32,679 nt of DNA from Alphaproteobacteria bacterium (GTDB lineage: Bacteria; Pseudomonadota; Alphaproteobacteria; Caulobacterales; Aquidulcibacteraceae). A program made the position numbers and the translations under genes. Numbering within the stretch: the stretch's first letter is position 1; each line of letters begins with the position of its first letter. The stretch covers positions 1 to 32,679 of the forward strand of contig JAIXTH010000310.1 of assembly GCA_027484265.1 (NCBI GenBank). The letters run 5' to 3'. Under the pieces are notes generated by a model, which saw only the letters and a program-made list of their open reading frames with translations, ran no database searches and was not told where the DNA came from. Positions 9,583 to 17,761 of this stretch are shown here, one piece after another.

Positions 9583-9786
9583 ATGGAAGGCGATTTCTGC
9601 ACTGCCGATGGCGCCCGCCGTCTCAAGGCCAAGATCCAGGAATACTGGCGCGACCGCGGCTATGACGTGAGCGTTGACCTGATCGAGGAAGGCTTCGTTC
9701 CGGCGATGCGTTCGGGCCGCACCGATGTGCGTTCGGACATGGTCAACGGCCTGCCCCGCCGTCGCAACGTCGCGGAAGCGGCGTAA
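9583..9786 (+). CDS. Conserved small hypothetical protein (67 aa)
   Basis: MEGDFCTADGARRLKAKIQEYWRDRGYDVSVDLIEEGFVPAMRSGRTDVRSDMVNGLPRR; agga RBS just upstream; reads as a real soluble protein. Confidence 0.75.
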   Translation: MEGDFCTADGARRLKAKIQEYWRDRGYDVSVDLIEEGFVPAMRSGRTDVRSDMVNGLPRRRNVAEAA

Positions 9787-9829
9787 GGCGCGGTTCACCC
9801 GGGTCGCGCGCCAGCCAAGCCAGCTCCCG

Positions 9830-10507
9830 CTAGCGGGCCAGCAGGCGCTGCACCAACCCGGGCACCTCACCGAAGTGGGTGAAAATGGCGTCTGCCCCCA
9901 GGGCAGGCGCCTTTTCCGTTCCATAGCCAGTCGCCGACACGATTACCGGCATGCCGGCGGCGCGCGCAGCCATCACGTCCGGCCGGGCATCACCCACCAT
10001 CACCGCGCGGTCCAGCGTGCCCCCGGCCCGGCTGACGGCCAGTGCGAGGTGGCGCGGGTCGGGCTTGTTGGCAGGGCCCTCGCCACCACCGGCCACGCCA
10101 TCGAACCAGGGCAGCAGGTCCAGCTGGGACAGCACCGCCCGCGCCACCGGCGCATGCTTGTTGGTACAGACCGCCAGCCGCGCCCCCGCCCGCTTCAGAC
10201 TGTCCAGCGCGGCCGTCACGCCGGGATAGACCGTGGTCAGGCGCACCGGCACGGCCTCCGCCCGCTGGCGGAACAGCTCGGCCAGCAGATCGAGTTCGGT
10301 ATCGGTCAGCTCGCGCCCGTAGTGGCGGGTGGTGCCGATCAGAAGGGCCCGCGCCCCCAGTCCGATCATGCCGCGCACCGCGTCGAGATCCAGCGGCGGC
10401 AGGCCAATAGTCGCCAGCACCGCATTGGCGTGATCGCGGATGTCCGGCGCCGTGTCGGCCAGTGTGCCATCGAGATCGAAGATGATGGTGGCCCCGTCCA
10501 GCCGCAT
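9830..10507 (-). CDS. gph: Phosphoglycolate phosphatase (HAD family)
   Basis: HAD motif IIFDLDGTLADTAPDI; GVAGGGEGPANKPDPRHL; VMVGDARPDVMAARAAGMPVI. The ORF start at 11731 is a read-through; MRLDGATIIFDLDGT at 10507 is the likely start. Confidence 0.92.
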   Translation of the reverse strand: MRLDGATIIFDLDGTLADTAPDIRDHANAVLATIGLPPLDLDAVRGMIGLGARALLIGTTRHYGRELTDTELDLLAELFRQRAEAVPVRLTTVYPGVTAALDSLKRAGARLAVCTNKHAPVARAVLSQLDLLPWFDGVAGGGEGPANKPDPRHLALAVSRAGGTLDRAVMVGDARPDVMAARAAGMPVIVSATGYGTEKAPALGADAIFTHFGEVPGLVQRLLAR

Positions 10508-10663
10508 GGTCTCATGCCCTCCCCAGAGCTCGCCTCGGGCCCTCCTTGGGCCTGCCCGGGGCCAACAGTCGCATCCGGCAGCGAATCCGGGCAGCTGGCC
10601 CACTGGCGCGGCCCTTGCCCCTGGGGCTAGAAGCCGCCGCACCGTACCGCAAGGAGCCCCTCC

Positions 10664-12052
10664 GTGGCAGACGCAGCTTCCAGTACACGCCGCCCCCGCG
10701 CCGCCATCATCCTGGCCGCCGGCCATGGCACCCGCATGAAGTCGTCCATGTCCAAGGTGCTGCATGCCGTGGGTGGCCGGTCGATGCTGGAGTGGTCGAT
10801 CGCTCTGGCCCAGTCGCTGGGGTGCGAGCGGATCGTGGTGGTGACCGGTGCGCACAATCCCGATGCCAAGGCCAAGGCCGAGGCTATCCTCGGACCGGGC
10901 ACCACGGCCCTGCAGGACCCGCCGATGGGCACCGGCCATGCGGTCCGCTGTGCACAGGCGGCGATGGCAGACTTCGAAGGCGATGCCATCGTGCTCTATG
11001 CCGATACGCCGCTGATCGCCTCGAACACCGCTGCGGCGGTATTCGGTGCGCTGGATGCGGGCGCCAGTGTCGGGGTCCTGGGCTTCGTGGCGCGCGATCC
11101 GGGCGCCTATGGCCGCCTGATCGAGACCCCGGACGGCATGCTGGATGCGATCGTCGAGGCCAAGGAGGCCACGCCGGACCAGCTGGCTGTCAAGCTGTGC
11201 AATTCCGGCGTCCTGGCTGCGCCCAGCAGCCTGCTGTTCGAGCTGCTGGCCGATGTGCGCAACGACAATGCCAAGGGCGAGTATTATCTGACCGACGTGG
11301 TGTCGCTGGCGCGGGCCCGGGGCCTCGGCGCCCGGGCGGTGCATGCTACCGAGGACGAGGTTCTGGGGGTCAACAGCCGCGTGGAGCTGGCCGAAGCCGA
11401 GGCCAGCTTCCAGGCCCGCCGCCGCCGCGAGGCGATGGTTGCTGGCGTGACCCTGGTGGATCCCGGCAGCGTGTTCTTCTGCCACGACACCGAGCTGGGG
11501 AACGATGTGATCGTCGAGCCGCATGTGGTGTTCGGGCCTGGCGTGACAGTGGAAAGCGGCGCCCGCGTCCGGGCCTTCTGCCATCTGGAGGGCTGTGTGG
11601 TGCGCGCCGGCGCGGTGCTGGGTCCCTACGCGCGTATCCGGCCCGGCAGCGACGTGGGCGCCGGCGCGCATATCGGCAACTTCGTCGAACTCAAGAACAC
11701 CACTATGGGCCCCGGCGCAAAGGCCAACCACCTCACCTATCTGGGCGACGCCACGGTGGGCGCGAAGGCCAATATCGGCGCCGGCACGGTCACCTGCAAT
11801 TATGACGGCTATTTCAAAAGCCGCACCGTGATCGGCGAGGGCGCCTTCATCGGGTCCGACACCATGCTGGTGGCGCCGGTGACGATCGGGGCCGGGGCCA
11901 ATACCGGGTCTGGCTCCACCATCACCCGTGATGTGCCCGACGGTGCGCTGGCGGTGGAGCGCGGCGAGTTGCGCGTGGTGGACGGCGGCGCAACCCGCTA
12001 TCGTGCCCGCAAGCAGGCGCAGAAGGATGCTGCGCGGAAGGATCCGTCATGA
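10664..12052 (+). CDS. glmU: Bifunctional UDP-N-acetylglucosamine pyrophosphorylase / glucosamine-1-phosphate N-acetyltransferase
   Basis: AAIILAAGHGTRMKSSMSKVLHAVGGRSML nucleotidyltransferase signature; left-handed-helix hexapeptides and KANHLTYLGDATVGAKANIGAGTVTCNYDGYFKSRTVIG. GTG start. Confidence 0.97.
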   Translation: MADAASSTRRPRAAIILAAGHGTRMKSSMSKVLHAVGGRSMLEWSIALAQSLGCERIVVVTGAHNPDAKAKAEAILGPGTTALQDPPMGTGHAVRCAQAAMADFEGDAIVLYADTPLIASNTAAAVFGALDAGASVGVLGFVARDPGAYGRLIETPDGMLDAIVEAKEATPDQLAVKLCNSGVLAAPSSLLFELLADVRNDNAKGEYYLTDVVSLARARGLGARAVHATEDEVLGVNSRVELAEAEASFQARRRREAMVAGVTLVDPGSVFFCHDTELGNDVIVEPHVVFGPGVTVESGARVRAFCHLEGCVVRAGAVLGPYARIRPGSDVGAGAHIGNFVELKNTTMGPGAKANHLTYLGDATVGAKANIGAGTVTCNYDGYFKSRTVIGEGAFIGSDTMLVAPVTIGAGANTGSGSTITRDVPDGALAVERGELRVVDGGATRYRARKQAQKDAARKDPS

Positions 12053-12768
12053 GCGACATCGCCAAGATGAACGCCGCAGCCGCGGCGCTGGAGTTCGTCG
12101 AGGACGGGATGATCCTCGGCCTCGGCACCGGCTCGACTGCCAGCCACTTCGTGCGGATGCTGGGCGAGCGGGTGCGTGAGGGCTTGCGGGTGGGCGGCCT
12201 GCCGACGTCGGAGGCCACCCGGCGGCTGGCAACCCAGGTAGGCGTGCCGCTGATCGAGATCGACCAGGCCGACCGCATCGACCTGACGGTCGATGGCGCC
12301 GACGAGATCGACCCGCAGTTCCGGCTGATCAAGGGCGGCGGCGGGGCACTGCTGCGCGAGAAGATCATCGCCCATGCCAGCGACCAGATGGTCGTGATCG
12401 CCGATCGCGGCAAGCTGGTGGACCGGCTGGGGGCCTTTCCGCTGCCGGTGGAAGTGACGCCGTTCGGCTTCACCATCACCGCCAAGAAGGTGTTCGATGC
12501 CCTGCGCGAGAGCGGCTGCGAGGGGGCCGATGTGCATCTGCGCGAGGCGGGGGCGCCGGGCCGGCCGTTCCACAGCGACGGAGGCAACTTCATCCTCGAC
12601 TGCGCCTGCGCCGCCATCCCGGACCCTGAAGGCCTGGCCGAGCGCCTGAACCGCATTCCCGGCGTGGTGGAGAATGGCCTGTTCCTGGCCTTCCCGCGCA
12701 CGGTACGCACGGTGATCGTGTCGGATGGCGAGGCGATCCAGATCCTGGAAGGCGCCGAAGGGCATTGA
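12049..12768 (+). CDS. rpiA: Ribose-5-phosphate isomerase A
   Basis: VEDGMILGLGTGSTASHFVRML, DLTVDGADEIDPQFRLIKGGGGALLREKIIA, SDGGNFILDC. ATGA overlap with glmU. Confidence 0.96.
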   Translation: MSDIAKMNAAAAALEFVEDGMILGLGTGSTASHFVRMLGERVREGLRVGGLPTSEATRRLATQVGVPLIEIDQADRIDLTVDGADEIDPQFRLIKGGGGALLREKIIAHASDQMVVIADRGKLVDRLGAFPLPVEVTPFGFTITAKKVFDALRESGCEGADVHLREAGAPGRPFHSDGGNFILDCACAAIPDPEGLAERLNRIPGVVENGLFLAFPRTVRTVIVSDGEAIQILEGAEGH

Positions 12769-12820
12769 GCTCGCCTGGCCCCGGTCACCGGTCACGTCTG
12801 CGTCAACCGCAGTGCCGCAG

Positions 12821-12849
12821 TTGGCGGATGGCGCGCGCGCTGCTATCGG
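12821..12849 (+). promoter_or_regulatory. Candidate sigma70-like promoter for the microprotein gene
   Basis: TTGGCG (12821-12826), 17-bp spacer, TATCGG (12844-12849). Weak match. Confidence 0.3.
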
Positions 12850-12874
12850 ACCGCGCGTATCTGGAGACACGTCG

Positions 12875-12955
12875 ATGTACGCTCTTATCGCAATCGGCCT
12901 CGCGGTCGGCGCCATGGCCATCCTGAACCTGATCGAGTTCAAGCGCCTCGACTGA
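12875..12955 (+). CDS. 26-aa hydrophobic microprotein
   Basis: MYALIAIGLAVGAMAILNLIEFKRLD-stop; GGAG RBS at 12863-12866, 8 nt before the ATG; single TM segment followed by a charged EFKRLD tail. Confidence 0.7.
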   Translation: MYALIAIGLAVGAMAILNLIEFKRLD

Positions 12956-12995
12956 TCCGGTCGCGGCCACAGCCTCGCCTGTCCGGAGGCACCCC

Positions 12996-13763
12996 ATGAC
13001 AGACTGGACCGGCGCCGTGCTGGTGACAGGTGGCGCACGCCGTGTGGGCGCGGCCATCTGCCAGGCACTGGCGGATGCGCGCATTCCGGTGGTGATCCAT
13101 GCCAATGGCAATCTGGCAGCTGCGGAAGCGCTGGCCGGACAGCTGCGGGCCGGGGGCGCCATGGCGGCTGCGGTGCAGGCCGATCTGGCCGACAGCGCCG
13201 CCTGCGGGCAGCTGGTGGCCCGGGCACAGGCCGCTATCGGCCTGCCGGTCACCGGACTGGTCAACAATGCCTCCACCTTCGAGGGCGACGAGGCAGCCGA
13301 CTTCACCGATGTCAGCTGGGACCTGCATTTCGATGTGAACCTGAAGGCTCCTGCGATGCTGGCCCGCGACCTGGCGGCAGCCCTGCCTGAGGGCCTCACC
13401 GGATCGGTGGTGAATCTGGTGGACATGCGGGTGTTCAAGCTGACCCCGGCCTTCTTCACCTACACCCTCTCCAAGGCAGGCCTCGCCACCGCGACGCGCA
13501 CCCTGGCGCAGGCGCTGGCGCCGCGCGTGCGGGTCAATGGGGTCGCCCCCGGTCCCACGCTGCGCAATGTCCGCCAGGCCGAAGAGGATTTCCGCAAGCA
13601 GGTGGACGCCACGCTGCTGGGCACCGGCTCGCCCCCGGACGAGATTGCCCGCGCGGTTCTGTTCCTGCTGCAGGCACGGGCCGTGACCGGCCAGCTGCTG
13701 GCGGTGGATGGCGGCCAGAGCCTGATCTGGCGCACCCCTGACGTCGACGGGATCGTGGAGTAG
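12996..13763 (+). CDS. SDR family oxidoreductase, FolM/pteridine reductase-like
   Basis: TGGARRVG cofactor motif, VNNAS, NVNLKAPAML, VNLVDMRVFKLTPAFFTYTLSKAGL active site; directly upstream of folB. Confidence 0.85.
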   Translation: MTDWTGAVLVTGGARRVGAAICQALADARIPVVIHANGNLAAAEALAGQLRAGGAMAAAVQADLADSAACGQLVARAQAAIGLPVTGLVNNASTFEGDEAADFTDVSWDLHFDVNLKAPAMLARDLAAALPEGLTGSVVNLVDMRVFKLTPAFFTYTLSKAGLATATRTLAQALAPRVRVNGVAPGPTLRNVRQAEEDFRKQVDATLLGTGSPPDEIARAVLFLLQARAVTGQLLAVDGGQSLIWRTPDVDGIVE

Positions 13764-13766
13764 GTC

Positions 13767-14276
13767 ATGCGCGCCACTGGACCCTCCGAACTGGGCATCG
13801 TCGCCCGCCCCGGCCAGCCCCTGCGCCGCCCCGCCCGGCCACCCGCGCCGGAGACGGCGCCTGCGCCCGCCAGCGCTGCCGCGCCTGCGCCAGCAGCAGC
13901 GCCGCAGCCGCGCAACGAGACCCGCATCTTCGTGCGCGGCCTGATGGTGGAGGCCGAAGTGGGGGTCTATGCGCACGAGAAGGGATCGCGCCGCCCGCTG
14001 GTCGTCGACCTCGAGATCACCGTCGCCCCCCACGTCCAGGCCGAGACCGACCAGCTGTCCGAGACCATCGACTATGACACGCTGGTGGCCCACGCCCGGG
14101 CGGTGGCTTCGGGCGAGCATCTGCACCTGATCGAGACCTTCGCGGAAATGGTGGCCGAGCGGCTGCTGTCCGACCCGCGTGTGATCGCGTCGCGGGTGCG
14201 GGTGGAGAAGCCGGGGGCGGTGCCGGGCGCGGCCTGCTCCGGTGTCGAGATTGTCCGGGTGCGGCCGGCGGACTGA
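13767..14276 (+). CDS. folB: Dihydroneopterin aldolase with Ala/Pro-rich N-terminal extension
   Basis: RIFVRGLMVEAEVGVYAHEKGSRRPLVVDLEI...IDYDTLVAHARAVASGEHLHLIETFAEMVAERLL...VRVEKPGAVPGA. Confidence 0.9.
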   Translation: MRATGPSELGIVARPGQPLRRPARPPAPETAPAPASAAAPAPAAAPQPRNETRIFVRGLMVEAEVGVYAHEKGSRRPLVVDLEITVAPHVQAETDQLSETIDYDTLVAHARAVASGEHLHLIETFAEMVAERLLSDPRVIASRVRVEKPGAVPGAACSGVEIVRVRPAD

Positions 14277-14391
14277 GCCGGATGCAGCGGTTGGGGCGGC
14301 GGCTTCACCGGTTGCAAACCATCTTCCCGCAGGAGCCTTCTGCCATCTGCCCGCATCTGCCGGGCCCCGAGCAGCCAACGGAGCCACGTCC

Positions 14392-15267
14392 ATGAGCCGC
14401 GTCAAGATCGCTGTCATTCCCGCCGCCGGCTTCGGCACCCGGATGCTGCCAGCCACCAAGGCCATTCCGAAGGAGCTGCTGCCCGTGGTCGACCGCCCGG
14501 TGATCGACTATGTGGCGTCGGAAGCCATCGAGGCGGGGATCGAGCACATCGTGTTCGTGGTGTCGCGCGGCAAGGAGCCGATCGAGACCTATTTCGACCA
14601 CCAGCCCGAGCTGGAGGCGCAGCTGATTGCGGCCGGCAAGACCGCCTATCTCGAACAGGTCCTGCGCCCCATGATGAACCAGGGCCGCTCGAGCTTCGTG
14701 CGCCAAGGCAAGGCGCTGGGGCTTGGCCATGCGATCTGGTCGGCCCGGCACGTGGTGGGTGACCAGCCGTTTGCGGTGCTGCTGCCCGATGTGATCTGCA
14801 CCGGCACGCCCGGCGCCACCCGGCGGCTGGTGGAGCTGCACGCCGAGACCGGTGGCTGCGCCATCACCGTCAATCCGGTGCCGGACGGCGAGGTCCACAA
14901 ATACGGCATCATCCGCCCGGACAGCGCCGGCCCCGATGCGCACGGGCGCGTCGGCGTCACAGGTCTGGTGGAGAAGCCGGCACGCGGCACCCAGCCCTCG
15001 AACCTCGCCATCACCGGCCGTTATGTCCTCACCCCGGACGTGTTCGACCACCTGGAGACGGCCGAGACCGGTGCTGGCGGCGAAATCCAGCTGACGGATT
15101 CGATGGTCAAGCTGATCGGCCACGGGCCGTTCCACGCCGTCGTCACCGAAGACCCGGTCTATGACTGCGGCGACCAGCTGGGCTGGCTCGAAGCCAACCT
15201 CGGCATGGCCCGCCGCCAGCCCGCGATCTGGGACGGTCTGGCCGATCGCGGCTGGGTGACCCGCTAG
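14392..15267 (+). CDS. galU: UTP--glucose-1-phosphate uridylyltransferase
   Basis: IAVIPAAGFGTRMLPATKAIPKELLPVVDRPVIDYVASEAIEAGIEHIVFV; VTGLVEKPARGTQPSNLAITGRYVLTPDVFDHL. Confidence 0.96.
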   Translation: MSRVKIAVIPAAGFGTRMLPATKAIPKELLPVVDRPVIDYVASEAIEAGIEHIVFVVSRGKEPIETYFDHQPELEAQLIAAGKTAYLEQVLRPMMNQGRSSFVRQGKALGLGHAIWSARHVVGDQPFAVLLPDVICTGTPGATRRLVELHAETGGCAITVNPVPDGEVHKYGIIRPDSAGPDAHGRVGVTGLVEKPARGTQPSNLAITGRYVLTPDVFDHLETAETGAGGEIQLTDSMVKLIGHGPFHAVVTEDPVYDCGDQLGWLEANLGMARRQPAIWDGLADRGWVTR

Positions 15268-15378
15268 GTCAGGGTGCCTCGCAGCCGATCCGCCATGCCA
15301 TAGCGCGACGCCGTTCGGTTTGGACTGGCATCATCGGTCATCGACTGGCAGGGTCTGGCCTGACAGATAGGGGCAGGC

Positions 15379-16299
15379 ATGGCGGTTCTGGTTTTGGGAT
15401 ATGGCCCGGTGGGGCGCGCGACGGCAGAGCTTCTGGCGGCGCGCGGCGAGCCGGTTCGGGTAGCGCAGCGCAGCGCGCCGGATGCGCTGCCGCCAGGGGC
15501 GACCTTTGTGCCCTGCGACTGCCTTGATGGGGCTTCGGTGCACCAGGCAGCTGAGGGCATGGCGCAGATCGTGCTGGCGGTGGGCTTTGCCTATGAAGCG
15601 GCGGTCTGGCAGGCGAACTGGCCGCGGGCGATGGCGGCTGTGCTGGATGCCGCCGCAGATACCGGCGCTCGGGTGGTGTTCGTCGACAATCTCTACATGT
15701 ACGGCCCGCAGACCGTGCCGCTGCACGAGGAGCTGCCGCTGACGCAGATGGGCGGCAAGCCGGGGGCGCGGGCGGCGGTCACGCGGCAGTGGATGGCGTC
15801 GCGCGACCGGGTGCGGTTTGCCGCCGTCAGGGCGCCCGACTTCTATGGCCCCGGCGTGCGCCAGTCGCATCTGGGCGAGACCGGACTGGCGGCGATTGCG
15901 GCGGGCAAGGCGGCGACCATGCTGGTCAACCCGGACCTGCCGCATGACTATGCCTATGTGCCTGACTTTGCCCGGGCCGTGGTGGCCCTGCTGGATGCGC
16001 CGGACGACTGTTTCGGGCAGGCTTGGCACGTGCCCTGCGCACCGGTCACGACCCCGCGCGCGATCCTCGAACTGGGCGCAGCGGCGATGGGCGGACGGCT
16101 GCGGATGCAGGTCATGCCGTCCTGGCTGACCGGGCTGGCGGGCCTGTTGGTGCCGGTGGTCCGCGAGATGCGCGAGATGAGCTTCCAGTGGGACCGGCCC
16201 TATCATGTGGATGCCACCAAGATGCGCCAGCGGTTCAGCCTCGAGCCCACCCCCTTCGCCATCGGCGCCGCTGCCACGGTGGAGAGCTTCAAGCCCTAG
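15379..16299 (+). CDS. NAD(P)-binding / NAD-dependent epimerase-dehydratase family protein
   Basis: VLVLGYGPVGRATAELLAARG Rossmann motif; VVFVDNLYMYGP; AAVRAPDFYGPGV; DYAYVPDFARAVVALLD. Confidence 0.85.
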   Translation: MAVLVLGYGPVGRATAELLAARGEPVRVAQRSAPDALPPGATFVPCDCLDGASVHQAAEGMAQIVLAVGFAYEAAVWQANWPRAMAAVLDAAADTGARVVFVDNLYMYGPQTVPLHEELPLTQMGGKPGARAAVTRQWMASRDRVRFAAVRAPDFYGPGVRQSHLGETGLAAIAAGKAATMLVNPDLPHDYAYVPDFARAVVALLDAPDDCFGQAWHVPCAPVTTPRAILELGAAAMGGRLRMQVMPSWLTGLAGLLVPVVREMREMSFQWDRPYHVDATKMRQRFSLEPTPFAIGAAATVESFKP

Positions 16300-16339
16300 A
16301 GCGCGAGTCGATCCCAGAGGATCGAAGTTGCGCGACAAC

Positions 16340-16783
16340 TCATTGAAAGGGCAGCGGGTTTCGCGCCGATGAACTCAGAGTCATCGGCAAAAGCCTGCTG
16401 TCCTCAACCGCCGCCGAGCGATGGCCCAAGCCTTCAAGATAGGCCTGATGCTCCGCAAACGCCATGAAGTCAGCGACGCTGCGCTGACGGACGATCAGCA
16501 CGCGGTCCCACCGCTCTGTGGAAGGGCCGATGAGACAATCGCCGCCTTCACCGTCGAACAGGACCTCGCCGCCGCTGGCGACCAGGAAGGGCAAGGTATG
16601 GGCCACATAGAGATCGTAGGCCTGATGGCCTGTGATCGGCATGCCGGGGGCCAGCTCCGGGTGATCGGCATAGTCCGCCACGGCACGCAGGCGCAGCAGA
16701 TTCAGCATCACAACCGCGCCCCGGAGACCGCGGCCGAGGAAGGCGCGTCCCGCCTCCTGCGTCGGGTTGAGATAGGTACTCAT
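16340..16783 (-). CDS. DUF1330-like (dimeric alpha/beta barrel) protein
   Basis: GAVVMLNLLRLRAVADYADHPELAPGMPITGHQAYDLYVAHTLPFLVASGGEVLFDGEG...WDRVLIVRQRSVADFMAFAEHQAYLEGLGHRSAAVEDSRLLPM. ATGA overlap with the upstream DUF2239 gene. Confidence 0.78.
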   Translation of the reverse strand: MSTYLNPTQEAGRAFLGRGLRGAVVMLNLLRLRAVADYADHPELAPGMPITGHQAYDLYVAHTLPFLVASGGEVLFDGEGGDCLIGPSTERWDRVLIVRQRSVADFMAFAEHQAYLEGLGHRSAAVEDSRLLPMTLSSSARNPLPFQ

Positions 16784-17307
16784 CGTCCATCCTCTGGAAA
16801 TCCAAGACGCAGGGCGTGGTCCCGGATGTCGGCGGGCCACGCCTCGGTCAGCGCGGCAAACCGGGGGCGGTCATGGGAAAACACGGCACGCAGGGCTTCC
16901 TCATACCCCGGCCAGTCACCGGCGACGGCGTGCAGGAAGTTATAGGCTGCGGTGGCGGCGGCCCGGGCCCGCGTCCTGGGGTCGCGGCTCGCCTCTTCGA
17001 CAAGCTTCCGCAACACCACGGAGGCGCCGCCCGGCTGGCTGGCAAGCCAGTCCCAGTGACGTGGCAGCAGCGTGACTTCCCGGGCCACGACGCCCAGCTT
17101 CGGTCTCCCGCGCCCCCGGGAGGGCTCGGCAGAGGCTCCGGCCTGATCCAGCAGGTCAAGGTCGATCAAGGCCCCGCTTGTGTTGTCGAACACAAGTACG
17201 CCCTCCGCACGGCCACTGGCGCGTACGGCAGCCGCCACCTCCGGGCCAGAGCCGGTAGCGATCAGGTGGTCGGCCAGAAAGGCGGTGAAGGTTGGGGTTG
17301 CGTGCAT
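16780..17307 (-). CDS. DUF2239 family protein
   Basis: TFTAFLADHLIATGSGPEVAAAVR...GVLVFDNTSGALIDLDL...GRGRPKLGVVAREVTLLPRHWDWLASQPGGASVVLRKLVEEA...AYNFLHAVAGDWPGYEEALRAVFSHDRPRF. Confidence 0.85.
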   Translation of the reverse strand: MHATPTFTAFLADHLIATGSGPEVAAAVRASGRAEGVLVFDNTSGALIDLDLLDQAGASAEPSRGRGRPKLGVVAREVTLLPRHWDWLASQPGGASVVLRKLVEEASRDPRTRARAAATAAYNFLHAVAGDWPGYEEALRAVFSHDRPRFAALTEAWPADIRDHALRLGFPEDGR

Positions 17308-17323
17308 GGCGGCTTCTAATTAT

Positions 17324-17354
17324 ATCCGGGTATTAATGTCAATAGCATCCGGGT
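17324..17354. promoter_or_regulatory. Candidate operator: two direct ATCCGGGT copies in a divergent intergenic region
   Basis: atccgggt at 17324-17331 and 17347-17354 (23-bp period), within the 52-bp gap between divergent start codons. Confidence 0.45.
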
Positions 17355-17359
17355 GAAAA

Positions 17360-17695
17360 ATGGACAAGATCAAGATGCGCGCTGCCGTCAGCGCCTACAA
17401 GGAGCGCAAGCAACCGGCTGGCGTGTTCGCAATACGGTGCACGGCAACGGAAGAGGTGTGGGTCGGGGCGACGCTCACGCCTGCGACAGTTCAGACCCAG
17501 CTGTGGTTCGGTTTGCGCCTTGGCAGCTGCCCGCAAAGGGATCTGCAGGCTGCATGGAGAGAGCACGGAGAGCAGGCGTTCAGCTTCCAGATCCTGGAAG
17601 TCCGTGACGAGGCCCAGGCCACGCTCATGCTAGATGCCTGGCTCAAGCACCGGGCAGCCGAGTGGCGCGCGCAACTGGGCGCGAAACGGATCTGA
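17360..17695 (+). CDS. GIY-YIG nuclease family-like protein with degenerate signature
   Basis: GVFAIRCTATEEVWVGATLTPATVQTQLWFGLRLGSCPQRDLQAAWREHGEQAFSFQILE fits the GIY-(x)-YIG layout, with GVF/WVG in place of GIY/YIG. Confidence 0.72.
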   Translation: MDKIKMRAAVSAYKERKQPAGVFAIRCTATEEVWVGATLTPATVQTQLWFGLRLGSCPQRDLQAAWREHGEQAFSFQILEVRDEAQATLMLDAWLKHRAAEWRAQLGAKRI

Positions 17696-17761
17696 AGCGG
17701 GTATGGAGATTGGCAGGACGCGCATGAAACAGGAGGCCCACTGCCGCTGTGGCGGCCCCTG

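Noticed and set aside
9830-11731. 633-aa reading of gph as a long fusion protein
   Set aside because: The N-terminal part is antisense to glmU; HAD homology begins at the internal ATG at 10507.
10546-11805. 419-aa plus-strand ORF overlapping glmU in another frame
   Set aside because: Arg/Gly-rich out-of-frame translation; glmU is the real gene.
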